This document shows positions 1 to 7,414 of a stretch of DNA of 19,206 nucleotides, in pieces. The DNA is from Methanobacteriaceae archaeon (GTDB lineage: Archaea; Methanobacteriota; Methanobacteria; Methanobacteriales; Methanobacteriaceae). Position 1 is the first letter of the stretch; each line of letters starts with the position of its first letter. Location of the stretch: the NCBI GenBank assembly GCA_017883605.1, contig JADGNH010000023.1, forward strand, positions 1-19,206, in the 5' to 3' direction. A program made the position numbers and the translations under genes. The notes beneath the pieces were generated by a model. The model was not told the DNA's origin and ran no database searches. It worked only from the letters and a program-made list of their open reading frames with translations.

Positions 1-92
1 AATTCTGCTGAGAGATTTCCCATATCATATTGAACTATTCTGGAACCAGGAATTTTCCTTATATAATCTTTTCTAGTATATGCTCTAACCAT
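1..92 (-). CDS. rpl10e: Ribosomal protein L10e (archaeal L16 family), 5' end only
   Basis: The leftward frame from the ATG at 92 gives 30 residues beginning MVRAYTRKDYIRKIPGSRI and runs off the window edge. This N-terminus matches the archaeal/eukaryotic L10e (bacterial L16-like) protein of the large ribosomal subunit. A strong ribosome binding site, AGGAGGAC on the minus strand, lies at about 99-106, six or seven bases before the ATG. The gene is divergent from the CooC-like ATPase across a 369-bp AT-rich gap. Only the start is visible, so nothing can be said about the rest of the protein. The identification rests on recognising the conserved N-terminus. Confidence 0.85.
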   Translation of the reverse strand, partial: MVRAYTRKDYIRKIPGSRIVQYDMGNLSAE

Positions 93-303
93 TGATAGTC
101 CTCCTTTGTGAGAGGTTTAAGTCTATAATAATAAACATACCCTCAAATATATCACTAATACTTATAATCCTATACTCCTATTTCACTTGTATTATTATAT
201 AAAATTATATAAAATCCTATAAACCTATTTACATCTCGTACTTATATAAAAGTTATACAAGTTCCATATTTCTCATAATCTTATGTTGAGATCCACTATT
301 CTC

Positions 304-396
304 ATAAGATCCTACAAAAATTCCATCTTATAAGATCCTATAATAAATCCCAAATTCCTATAAGATCCTACAAAATCCACTTTGTTATAAGATCTA
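304..396 (+). repeat. Short direct-repeat array, unit ATAAGATCCTA
   Basis: Exact ATAAGATCCTA copies lie at 304-314, 330-340 and 360-370. A one-base-shorter copy, ATAAGATCTA, lies at 387-396. Centre spacings are 26, 30 and 27 bp, roughly 2.5-3 helical turns, with AT-rich spacers that also share CAAA/TCCA words. Degenerate copies occur at 209-219 (ATAAAATCCTA) and 420-430. The array ends just upstream of the TATA element of the CooC-like gene. It could be an operator array or simply decayed tandem duplications of about 27 bp. The units are too short for CRISPR repeats. Confidence 0.7.
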
Positions 397-408
397 TAAA
401 AATCCCAT

Positions 409-424
409 ATTTTTTATATAAAAT
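409..424 (+). promoter_or_regulatory. TATA element of the CooC-like gene
   Basis: TTTTTATATAAAA at 411-423 is a good archaeal TATA box. It lies about 40-45 bp upstream of the ATG at 462, so transcription would start near 440 and leave a leader of about 20 nt that includes the GGTGA ribosome binding site at 456-460. No TFB-recognition element is obvious. This is inferred from spacing and composition only. Confidence 0.45.
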
Positions 425-461
425 CTTATATTCAGCAAAAATATCATATTAATGTGGTGAG

Positions 462-1241
462 ATGATTGAAGTTGCAGTAACTGGAAAAGGAGGGATTGGA
501 AAAACAACCCTTTCAGGTACACTGGCATGTTTATTGTCCCGGACTTATAAAGTATTCGCTATCGATGCAGACCCGGACATGAACTTGGCAGCCAGCCTGG
601 GAATTCACACCCCAATAACCCCCATATCCAGTATGAGAGAACTTATAAAGGATAGAACAGGTGCAGAACCTGGATCATCCTATGGAGAAGTTTTTAAGAT
701 CAACCCCAGAATATCTGACCTCCCCGAATCTTTAAGCATAAAATATGATGATAAGGGTAATTTGAGGTTACTGGTAATGGGAACCGTGGATAAAGGAGGT
801 GAAGGATGTGTTTGCCCAGCTTCAGTACTTTTAAAGGCTCTTATGCGCCATATAATCCTTAAAAAAGATGAAATCATAATAATGGATATGGAGGCTGGGA
901 TAGAACATTTGGGAAGACGCACAGCAGAGGCTGTGGATTTGATGATCATCTTAGTGGAACCTGGCCTTAAATCACTGGAAACAGCCTACAGAATAAAGAA
1001 ACTGGCCGGTGATATTGGGGTCACCAGAATAGTGTGTGTTGTAAACAAGGTTTCAAACCTTGAAGAGGAAGCTTTTGTAGTTAAAAAACTTGAAAAAATG
1101 GAATTGGAGGTTATTGGCAGCATTCCCCGTGATGAGATGGTGGTAAAGTCAGACATGGAGGGCAAACCCCTCCTTGATTACCCCCAATCAAGGGCTCTGA
1201 AGTCCATAGAAAAAATTGCAAAAAAATATTTTAAGCAATGA
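462..1241 (+). CDS. cooC: CooC-like P-loop ATPase (nickel insertion / CODH maturation family)
   Basis: This 259-residue SIMIBI-class ATPase of the MinD/ParA superfamily is closest in features to CooC. CooC uses ATP to help load nickel into the C-cluster of carbon monoxide dehydrogenase. Visible are the deviant Walker A motif GKGGIGKTT (residues 8-16), a VFAIDADPD segment (31-39), the CooC-specific Cys-X-Cys pair in GEGCVCPA (C116 and C118; in CooC1 these bind nickel or zinc in a dimer) and the MDMEAGIEHLGR Walker B-like block (141-152). The ATG is preceded by GGTGA at 456-460. It is first in a rightward set with pcc1 and serS, which are unrelated in function. Methanobacteriales carry CODH/acetyl-CoA synthase, a plausible client, but no cdh gene is in this window. 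Another nickel-enzyme target cannot be excluded. Confidence 0.85.
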   Translation: MIEVAVTGKGGIGKTTLSGTLACLLSRTYKVFAIDADPDMNLAASLGIHTPITPISSMRELIKDRTGAEPGSSYGEVFKINPRISDLPESLSIKYDDKGNLRLLVMGTVDKGGEGCVCPASVLLKALMRHIILKKDEIIIMDMEAGIEHLGRRTAEAVDLMIILVEPGLKSLETAYRIKKLAGDIGVTRIVCVVNKVSNLEEEAFVVKKLEKMELEVIGSIPRDEMVVKSDMEGKPLLDYPQSRALKSIEKIAKKYFKQ

Positions 1242-1260
1242 TTCATCACATTAAACATGA

Positions 1261-1341
1261 AGATCAAGGCAATAAAAACATAATCTCAGGCAATAAAAAA
1301 AAATGCAGATCAAAACAAATAAAAACATAAAGATCAAGGCC
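1261..1341 (+). repeat. Direct duplication across the pcc1 start
   Basis: AGATCAAGGCAATAAAAACA begins at 1261 and recurs in slightly altered form at 1307-1328. AGATCAAGGC then starts again at 1331. The first copy, read from the ATG at 1258, encodes MKIKAIKT and then stops. The last copy encodes KIKARIT, the conserved N-terminus of the downstream protein, but with ATA where the first copy has ATG. The arrangement looks like a duplication of the original 5' end of pcc1. Confidence 0.65.
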
Positions 1342-1557
1342 AGGATTACCTTCAAATACCAGACAGAAAATCAGGCCAAAATAGCCTTAAACTCATTGAA
1401 ACCAGATAATATGGATTTTATAGACTCTTATATCCATTACAAATGCCTTATTTGCAATTTAAAAGGCGATAATATTAGAACTATCCTCGCAACAGCTGAT
1501 GACCTTCTTTTTTGTGAGATGATGGTGGAAAAAATCACAACCCTCACCAAAGAGTAA
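1303..1557 (+). CDS. pcc1: KEOPS complex subunit Pcc1-like protein
   Basis: This 84-residue protein has the CTAG/Pcc1 layout: a leading strand KIKARITFKYQTENQAKIAL, a PDN segment (residues 34-36), a strand pair ending in CLICNLKGDNIRTILATADD, and a C-terminal helix. Pcc1 is the small dimerising subunit of KEOPS, which makes N6-threonylcarbamoyl adenosine at position 37 of ANN-decoding tRNAs in the cytoplasm. The length is normal for the family. No good ribosome binding site precedes the ATG at 1303. The first ten residues fall in the duplicated DNA described at 1261-1341, so the N-terminus may be longer than in relatives. It lies 61 bp after cooC and 71 bp before serS; the serS neighbour fits a tRNA-related role. 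Confidence 0.72.
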   Translation: MQIKTNKNIKIKARITFKYQTENQAKIALNSLKPDNMDFIDSYIHYKCLICNLKGDNIRTILATADDLLFCEMMVEKITTLTKE

Positions 1558-1618
1558 AAAATCAGACTTATGGAAGTAAAAATCAACTTACAGAAAGTAA
1601 AAAATCAAACTCACAGAA
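1553..1618 (+). repeat. Three imperfect tandem repeats of 21-22 bp before serS
   Basis: Units beginning AGTAAAAA(A)TCA start at 1553, 1575 and 1596, giving periods of 22 and 21 bp. They cover the pcc1 stop codon and run up to the serS ribosome binding site at 1617-1623. The copies differ by a few substitutions and one-base indels, so this is an old duplication. No dyad symmetry is seen within the unit, so a protein-binding role is not specifically supported. Confidence 0.7.
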
Positions 1619-1628
1619 GGTGAATCAT

Positions 1629-3260
1629 ATGAAATTTACACTGGAAGGAGAAATTATATTCAGTAAAGATGCAGAAGAAGCCCAGAAAGATGTGGAAGAT
1701 TTCCTAAAGCAGGCTAACAAAGAGTTGTTCCTTAAAGGTATTCCAGAAGACCAAAAAAATGATGCATCAAAGGTAGTAGATTGGAAACTGAAAAAAAACA
1801 TCTTAAAACTTAAAATAGTGTCCGGAAGACGTGGAAGAGCTCATGATGCACTGCTCCGGATTAAAAAACCTTTAACTCAGCTTTTAGGCCCCAAATATCA
1901 TGTTGGTGTCCGTAAAATAACTGTTATGGAATATAAAATCGAGATACCCCTCCAAAAAGAGTCAGAACTAGATGAAGCTATTGGAATTATTGAAATAGAT
2001 AAAATAGACGTAGGAGCTACCATTATCGATAAAGTGATGGACATGCCCTATGTTTCTGATTCTGAAATTACTGGAGATAAATTAATAATAAATTTTGAAG
2101 AATTAGATGAGTCAAAACTAAGAAAACATGTTGTTGACAGAGTTTTAAAATTTATAAAAGAATCCACGCCGGGAGGAGATTCTTCTGGCGTTGAAACCGT
2201 CGAAGTTACTCAACCATCAGATGTGCTCACCAAGCAGGTTACCAAGATAGAGCCCGGCACCATTATCGCCCAAAGCAGATCACATAAGTTTTTCTTTGAA
2301 GGAGATCCCACAGAAGAGGCCGCCAAACTGGGATGGGTCAAGAAGTTCCCGGGTAAAGGCCAATGGTTCTACGGCCCTCAGATGATCGCCCTGCAGCGAG
2401 CTGTAGAGGAAATATTTCTAGAAAAGCTGATAGATAAACTGGACTTTGTGGAGTGTATGTGGCCCAAACTCATACCTATACCAGTTATGAATAAAATGCG
2501 CTACCTGGAGGGGCTACCTGAAGGTATGTATTACTGCTCTGCTCCCCGTCGAGACCCGGAGGTGTTTGAAAAGTTTAAACAGGAACTGGTAATCAATAAA
2601 GAGGTCCCTATAAAGCTTTTAAAAGAGGGGCTTAAGGATCCATCTTATGTCCTGGCACCAGCCCAGTGCGAACCATTCTATGAATTCTTCTCCCATGAGG
2701 TGGTGGACGAATCAGAATTACCTATAAAGTTCTTTGACCGAAGCGGCTGGACTTACCGCTGGGAAGCAGGAGGCGCTAAAGGACTGGACCGGGTGCACGA
2801 GTTTCAGAGGATCGAGCTGGTGTGGTTGGGAACACCCCAGCAGGTGGAAGAGATACGTGACTCTACTGTAGAAATATCCCACCAGCTGGCAGATGAGATG
2901 GAGCTGACCTGGTACACTGAAATCGGTGATGATCCCTTCTACCTGGAAGGACGCAAAGTAGAGGAAAGGGGAATAGAGTTTCCAGATGTACCCAAATATG
3001 AGATGAGACTATCTGTACCGGGACAGGAGAAAGGTGTGGCTGTTGTCTCTGCCAATGTACATGGGACCCATTTTATAGAAGGTTTCTCCATAAAAGAAGC
3101 CCATAAGCATCGTATCTGGACTGGTTGTACTGGTGTGGGGGTTTCCCGCTGGATATTCGGATTCCTGGCCCAGAAAGGCTTTGATAAGGAGAACTGGCCG
3201 GAGGATGTTCGGGAAAAAGTGGAAAACGTGCGGGTGCCTAAGATCCTGACCTGGCCTTGA
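1629..3260 (+). CDS. serS: Type-2 (methanogen-type) seryl-tRNA synthetase
   Basis: Charges tRNA-Ser with serine in the cytosol. This is the rare class II SerRS form found in methanogens, whose active-site zinc binds the serine amino group. About 543 residues: an idiosyncratic N-terminal tRNA-binding domain (residues 1 to about 165), a linker, then a class II core. Core features include GWTYRWEAGGAKGLDRVHEF and EFQRIELVW (motif 2 region), a Cys in APAQCEPF, a Glu in the EFQRIE block and a Cys in WTGCTGVGVSRW; these match the expected Cys/Glu/Cys zinc ligands. The motif-3 region is GVGVSRWIFGFL near the C-terminus. The longest frame starts at a GTG at 1620, but that GTG lies inside the ribosome binding site AAGGTGA (1617-1623), so the ATG at 1629, five bases downstream, is taken as the start. 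Ends with oligo-T terminators. Confidence 0.95.
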   Translation: MKFTLEGEIIFSKDAEEAQKDVEDFLKQANKELFLKGIPEDQKNDASKVVDWKLKKNILKLKIVSGRRGRAHDALLRIKKPLTQLLGPKYHVGVRKITVMEYKIEIPLQKESELDEAIGIIEIDKIDVGATIIDKVMDMPYVSDSEITGDKLIINFEELDESKLRKHVVDRVLKFIKESTPGGDSSGVETVEVTQPSDVLTKQVTKIEPGTIIAQSRSHKFFFEGDPTEEAAKLGWVKKFPGKGQWFYGPQMIALQRAVEEIFLEKLIDKLDFVECMWPKLIPIPVMNKMRYLEGLPEGMYYCSAPRRDPEVFEKFKQELVINKEVPIKLLKEGLKDPSYVLAPAQCEPFYEFFSHEVVDESELPIKFFDRSGWTYRWEAGGAKGLDRVHEFQRIELVWLGTPQQVEEIRDSTVEISHQLADEMELTWYTEIGDDPFYLEGRKVEERGIEFPDVPKYEMRLSVPGQEKGVAVVSANVHGTHFIEGFSIKEAHKHRIWTGCTGVGVSRWIFGFLAQKGFDKENWPEDVREKVENVRVPKILTWP

Positions 3261-3288
3261 TATTTAAAAAAAAAATTTATTTAACTTA

Positions 3289-3335
3289 TTTTTTTATTCC
3301 ATTTATTTTTTTAGAATTTAATTAGGAATTTTTTT
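3289..3335 (+). terminator. Oligo-T terminator cluster after serS
   Basis: Three runs of seven T residues at 3289-3295, 3306-3312 and 3329-3335 follow the serS stop codon within 75 bp, without a hairpin. Archaeal RNA polymerase terminates on such U tracts. The next rightward gene begins at 3411 and would need its own promoter or read-through. Confidence 0.6.
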
Positions 3336-3410
3336 ATTTCTATTTCAAATTAATAATTTTAAAATAATTAAAAAATAATTTAAAGTAAGAATAAGGAGAT
3401 GAAAAGAAAA

Positions 3411-3575
3411 ATGGACAACCTGAAGGCATTCCTGGTAGGATTCGGATTCCTGTTGGTGCTGGCCATTTTTCTACTGCAGAAAATAAGGGCCCGTTCTGCC
3501 CGGCGAGAGAAGATCACTAAAATGAAAAATAAAAGAAAAATTAGGAAAAACAGGAGCAAAAAGAGAAAAAAATGA
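3411..3575 (+). CDS. Small one-helix membrane protein with basic tail
   Basis: An open frame of 54 residues with a hydrophobic helix (about residues 6-23, rich in Phe, Leu, Val and Gly) followed by a strongly basic tail (many Lys and Arg, ending KKRKK). This predicts a single membrane segment with the C-terminus in the cytoplasm. A GGAGATGA ribosome binding site (3395-3402) lies eight bases before the ATG at 3411. An in-frame ATG at 3399 sits inside that site and is less likely. GC content and codon use (many CTG, GGA, GCC codons) stand out from the very AT-rich flanks, which argues that it is a real gene. I do not recognise the family. The basic tail could touch RNA, ribosomes or acidic lipids, but that is speculation. 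Confidence 0.6.
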   Translation: MDNLKAFLVGFGFLLVLAIFLLQKIRARSARREKITKMKNKRKIRKNRSKKRKK

Positions 3576-3654
3576 ATTTATTTTCTACTCCCAACTTTTA
3601 AAGGTTTCAAAAACATAAACTTTTCAGGTTCGAAAACAGTTTTACAATTTTATT

Positions 3655-4614
3655 TTACTTTTTTTCTTCAATTTGTTCTTCTAAAACTTCTTCGGCAATC
3701 TCCTCAGTAATTTCTTCAGCGACCTCTTCGGCAACTTCCTCGGCCACTTCTTCTGGCAGTTCCTCTGGAGTTTCTTTTAATTCTTCTTCCAGTTCTTCCT
3801 TTAATTCCTCTTTCAACTCTTCTTTTAGTTCATCTTTTATTTCTTCCTTTAATTCTTCTTTTGGTAACTCTTCAGGTACTTCTTCAGCGTTTTCTGTTTC
3901 CTCTTCCTTAACTTTCTTCTCGAAGACGTCCACAAACTCTACTTTATCAATATTTTCCATGTTCTCCCATACATCCCGGGCTATTCTGAATCTGAGGAAG
4001 GTTATGTCCATGTAGGGTTTTTTATCGAACTTGGTCATCTCATCCATATTTATTATTACTGTTCCATCCTCAATTTTGACCTGGTGTTTGTCTGATTCAA
4101 TATTGGGGTTGGGGTAGTGCAGGTCGATCATGCTTCTGACCTTCTCTACGTCATCTTCTATTATTTTTCCGACCTTAATCTGGTAGCGAAGGTTTTTACC
4201 GGCCAGTTCATGGTTAAAGTCCACCCTCACTCGCCCCCCACTTATATTCCTTATTCTGCCTGTAACTCCCTCTGAAGTGATGCTCATGCCCACTTGAGGT
4301 TTCATGCCCTGTTTTCGGAATTCTGCCATGGGTATGAGTTGTACCAGCTTTTTATCCCTCTCCCCAAATCCCTCCTCCGGAGTTAAATCTAATGTTTTCT
4401 CTTCTCCTTCTTCCATGCCTATGAGGGCGTCTTCAATACCTTTAAGTACATGTCCAGCACCAACTGCTATGGGAATTGGGCCATAAGCTTTATTTTCTGT
4501 TAAAATTCCTTCTTCTTCTGCCACTTTTTCATCGGTTGTGTCAAAGACTTCATCTGTCTCTTGAACCTTCCCTGTGTATTCTAATCTTAAAAAATCTCCT
4601 TTTTTCACTGCCAT
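3655..4614 (-). CDS. FKBP-type peptidyl-prolyl isomerase with long acidic C-terminal tail
   Basis: A 319-residue cytosolic folding helper of the archaeal long-FKBP/SlyD group, which isomerises X-Pro bonds and acts as a chaperone. The FKBP core is split: residues about 1-95 (GDFLRLEYTGKV, EVFDTTDE, PIPIAVGAGHVLKGIEDALI, PEEGFGERD), an insert-in-flap chaperone domain, then the return of the fold at VDFNHELAGKNLRYQIKVG (about 130-148). A second alpha/beta domain covers about 155-230. The last 75 or so residues are a Glu/Lys/Val low-complexity tail made of EELK- and EEVA-like units. SlyD tails often bind metals through His and Cys; this one has none, so an acidic protein-interaction or solubility role is more likely. 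AGGAGG (4621-4628 region) precedes the ATG, which overlaps the upstream gene by 10 bp. Confidence 0.9.
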   Translation of the reverse strand: MAVKKGDFLRLEYTGKVQETDEVFDTTDEKVAEEEGILTENKAYGPIPIAVGAGHVLKGIEDALIGMEEGEEKTLDLTPEEGFGERDKKLVQLIPMAEFRKQGMKPQVGMSITSEGVTGRIRNISGGRVRVDFNHELAGKNLRYQIKVGKIIEDDVEKVRSMIDLHYPNPNIESDKHQVKIEDGTVIINMDEMTKFDKKPYMDITFLRFRIARDVWENMENIDKVEFVDVFEKKVKEEETENAEEVPEELPKEELKEEIKDELKEELKEELKEELEEELKETPEELPEEVAEEVAEEVAEEITEEIAEEVLEEQIEEKK

Positions 4615-5705
4615 ATCTCTAGCCTCCTGTGTGGTATTCTTCTTTTAAATTCTTTTAGAACATCTTCATTCTTATAATTTAATATACGTACTACAGATGG
4701 GTAATTTTCTATATATCTATGTATGGTATCCTTATGAACCCTCGCCTCCAGGGAAGATATAACCCTCTGCTGGCGATGTCTACTGAAACCTCTGGAAATG
4801 CTGTTTTGAACCTCTTTCATGGTTTTTAATGGCCTGTTCTTTAATATATTATCAGCAGTCTTATCATCCATCAAAGAAAGAGATTTAATATATTCCAGGG
4901 ACTTTTCATTGGCAGTTTGGAGTATGCCCTCCACATCCCTCACATCGTGCAAGGGAGCCCTATTACTCCTCATCTCCCCCTTCAAAATCTTTGCAGTCTC
5001 CAATGGCAGCATATCCTCTACGTCTTCTAATTCACCCGAAATAACAGCTTCTCTGATTTTAGTTCCGCTTACACCTTCAATACGTTTTATAAAAATGAAT
5101 TTATCTTTGAAATGGAACCCAATTTTTGTAAGGGATTTTGAAAGTGAAACTATGACGTAATTATCTTCATCGAGCTTTCCTTTCATTAAGATCTCCTTGG
5201 TTTCCATATCAACGAATTTATATGGTTTGGGGGCGACTCCCACTCCAGCTTTTATTTTCTTTAGTATTCGGTCAAAGCCCTCCAATGGTTTATAACCTCG
5301 GGGAATGTGATCAGCGTCAAGGGCCTTAAACATCTTTGCCAGACAAAGAGAATATTGTCCAGAACCCATTACGCCCATGGGGGGTCCTTCAACCACCACG
5401 TCTGCACCGACTGCAACGGCAGTCTCAGCCCTGGCCTGACGGGTCATGATATAGGGCAAACCTCTGCCACTGCGCTCCAATGGTCCCGGTACCACTGCTG
5501 TGAAAATTCCATCAGGCACCATACGCTTGGCTTCGGTCATACAGTGCAGATGGCCTCGGTGTAACGGAGAGTACTCTGTGAAGTCGGCGATTATCTCAGC
5601 ATCACTTTTGACCTTTCCCCAAGATGCTTTCTTCCTCGAATCTTCCCACAAAAGCGTCCTATCCCTGCTGATAAAGCTTTTTACAAACTCATTTCTTTCA
5701 AGCAT
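4605..5705 (-). CDS. TmcAL/YlbM-like nucleotidyltransferase (HxGH family)
   Basis: 366 residues. The N-terminal half is a nucleotidylyltransferase of the HIGH superfamily: IIADFTEYSPLHRGHLHCM carries the H-R-G-H motif (residues 49-52), ADVVVEGPP (101-109) matches the substrate-loop region of the YlbM group, and GVSGTKIRE (211-219) matches the ISSTxIR-like motif. Bacterial YlbM (TmcAL) uses ATP to activate acetate and acetylate the wobble cytidine of elongator tRNA-Met. Whether this archaeal homologue does the same is inference, since archaea usually use TmcA for that step. The C-terminal part (about 250-366) is helical and unassigned. The gene is co-transcribed with the FKBP gene through a 10-bp overlap. 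The start ATG has only a weak GTGGTAA site upstream. Confidence 0.75.
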   Translation of the reverse strand: MLERNEFVKSFISRDRTLLWEDSRKKASWGKVKSDAEIIADFTEYSPLHRGHLHCMTEAKRMVPDGIFTAVVPGPLERSGRGLPYIMTRQARAETAVAVGADVVVEGPPMGVMGSGQYSLCLAKMFKALDADHIPRGYKPLEGFDRILKKIKAGVGVAPKPYKFVDMETKEILMKGKLDEDNYVIVSLSKSLTKIGFHFKDKFIFIKRIEGVSGTKIREAVISGELEDVEDMLPLETAKILKGEMRSNRAPLHDVRDVEGILQTANEKSLEYIKSLSLMDDKTADNILKNRPLKTMKEVQNSISRGFSRHRQQRVISSLEARVHKDTIHRYIENYPSVVRILNYKNEDVLKEFKRRIPHRRLEIWQ

Positions 5706-6003
5706 ATTACCACAACTATATTTTAAGATGATATTATTTCTTTTTTCTGATCAAAAGATTTTAAATTTGAAAATATAAGACAAGATGGATTTGAAAAAAA
5801 TATAATCCAATGTGAATTTTAAATCTGAAAAATTTACAATATGAAAATTATAAGACAAGAAAAAAATATTGAATAACTATTACAAACCCTCTCATTTTAA
5901 ATCTTATTTAAGTTCTATTTACAGAATTTATTTTCAGTAAATAAAATTTAAAAATAAAAACTAATAACAACAAAATACAAAATAACAATTGGAAGGTGTA
6001 GAG
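5706..6003. other. Divergent AT-rich gap with an 11-bp direct repeat
   Basis: No credible gene is seen. ATAAGACAAGA occurs at 5775-5785 and again at 5850-5860, each preceded by TGAAAAT; the copies are 75 bp apart. A TATA-like CTTATATTTTC on the minus strand (about 5768-5778), overlapping the first copy, could serve the nucleotidyltransferase gene. TTTAAAAATA near 5946-5955 could serve pyrC. The repeat pair could be a shared operator or a chance duplication. Confidence 0.45.
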
Positions 6004-7296
6004 ATGGCTGATATCTGGCTTAAAAATTGTAAGATTGTCCCTGAAAATAGAGAATATGCCATAGGAATTGAGAATGGTAAAATCACATCTTTAAAAAAGG
6101 CGGCACCGGGTGGTGAAGAAAATCTCGACCTTAAAGGTGCAGTAATCTTACCTGGTTTGATAGACGGCCATGTGCATCTGAGAGATCCTGGTCTTACCCA
6201 TAAGGAGGATTTCCGCACCGGAACTGCGGCTGCTGCCTGCGGCGGTTTCACCACGGTGCTGGACATGCCCAACACCAAACCTCCCACCAACACCCCCCAA
6301 GCTTTCCAGGAAAAGCTGGAAATTGCAGATAAAAAAAGTCTGGTGGATTTTGGCCTTCACGCTGGAGTGGATGATCCCAGTCAGATAAAGGAAATGGCGG
6401 AACTTAAACCGGCTTCATTTAAAATATTCATGGACCTGGTTGAAAAAGAATTTTTAACCGAAATTTTCCAGGAAATATCAGAAATTAAAGGTCATAAACC
6501 TCTTATTTCATTACACTGCGAGGATAAACAAATCGTAAACAGATCCACTGCTAAGGAAAGAGAGAAAGGAAACTTAAACCCTGAAATTTATGGAAAGGCA
6601 AGACCGGCCAGGGCAGAAACCGTTGCCGTATCAAATGCTATTTTAATGGCCCTAAAATTTGGTTTATCCATTCATATATGCCATGTAAGTACGGGAAAAT
6701 CCCTTGAACTGATAAACAATGTCCAGTCTGAAATTAGGGTTACATCAGAATTAACGCCACACCACCTTTTTTTAGATTCAAAATACCTTGAAAAATTCGG
6801 GAACCTGGCAAAAACCAACCCCCCACTTCGAGATTTAAAACATAAATTAGGATTAAGCGATTTGAGAAGAATTGACATTTTAGGGACGGATCACGCCCCC
6901 CATACCTTGGAAGAAAAAGAGATGAACATCTGGGACGCACCCCCTGGAATTCCCAACCTGGAAGTAACCTTACCCCTACTTTTAACTCAGATAAATCAAA
7001 AGGAGATATCCTTCAAAGATATAAAACGACTCTTCTGTGAAAATCCTGCAAAAATCTTCGGTATTAACTCTAAAGGCGTTATAAGGGAAGGTATGGACGC
7101 AGACTTTGTGGTGGTGGATATGAAAAAAGAGGGAGTTATCAGGGCAGATGACTTCAAGTCAAAGGCCAAATATTCGCCATTTGAAGGTTTCAAGGTTAAA
7201 GGAATGCCAGTTATGACCATAGTGAGAGGAAGGGTGGTTATGGAAGAGGGAGAAGTTTTTGAGAATAAAGGGAAGTCTGTTGAATATAAATTTTGA
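6004..7296 (+). CDS. pyrC: Dihydroorotase
   Basis: Catalyses the reversible cyclisation of N-carbamoyl-L-aspartate to dihydroorotate, the third step of UMP synthesis, in the cytosol. It is a 430-residue class I amidohydrolase, normal for the family. Metal-site motifs: DGHVHLRDPG (H57 and H59), MPNTKPPT (89-96, substrate-binding Asn), SFK (K140, a possible carboxylated bridging lysine), HCED (H171), CHVSTG (H227) and GTDHAPH (D296). All catalytic positions are intact. The longest frame starts at a TTG (5989), but AAGGTG at 5993-5998 sits five bases before the ATG at 6004, which gives the usual MADIWLKN start. It is not linked here to other pyrimidine genes. The cooT-like gene follows after 118 bp. 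Confidence 0.95.
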   Translation: MADIWLKNCKIVPENREYAIGIENGKITSLKKAAPGGEENLDLKGAVILPGLIDGHVHLRDPGLTHKEDFRTGTAAAACGGFTTVLDMPNTKPPTNTPQAFQEKLEIADKKSLVDFGLHAGVDDPSQIKEMAELKPASFKIFMDLVEKEFLTEIFQEISEIKGHKPLISLHCEDKQIVNRSTAKEREKGNLNPEIYGKARPARAETVAVSNAILMALKFGLSIHICHVSTGKSLELINNVQSEIRVTSELTPHHLFLDSKYLEKFGNLAKTNPPLRDLKHKLGLSDLRRIDILGTDHAPHTLEEKEMNIWDAPPGIPNLEVTLPLLLTQINQKEISFKDIKRLFCENPAKIFGINSKGVIREGMDADFVVVDMKKEGVIRADDFKSKAKYSPFEGFKVKGMPVMTIVRGRVVMEEGEVFENKGKSVEYKF

Positions 7297-7414
7297 TTAT
7301 AAATATAATATTAAACATTCTCTTAACCTAATTTAATATTAACATTTTTTTTAATCTATTAAATAACCTCTTAATCTAATTAATAAAATCTTAATTAAAT
7401 ATAAAGGTGATAAA

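Larger units (their letters stand above)
93..461. other. Divergent AT-rich intergenic region (rpl10e / cooC)
   Basis: No open frame of note is present on either strand. The right half is filled with repeats of the type ATAAGATCCTA, listed separately. A TATA-like element for rpl10e reads GATATATTT on the minus strand around 142-152, about 55 bases before its ATG. The TATA element for the rightward gene is listed separately. Degenerate relatives of the repeat (ATAAAATCCTA at 209-219 and further variants near 161-175 and 274-285) extend leftward through the gap. Confidence 0.6.

Noticed and set aside
304..396. Possible CRISPR array from regularly spaced repeats
   Set aside because: Units are only 10-11 bp, spacers are 15-19 bp and themselves similar, and no cas gene is nearby.
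5841..5876. Eleven-codon frame starting ATG AAA ATT ATA before pyrC as a leader peptide
   Set aside because: No ribosome binding site, very AT-rich, and it coincides with the 11-bp repeat; nothing supports translation.
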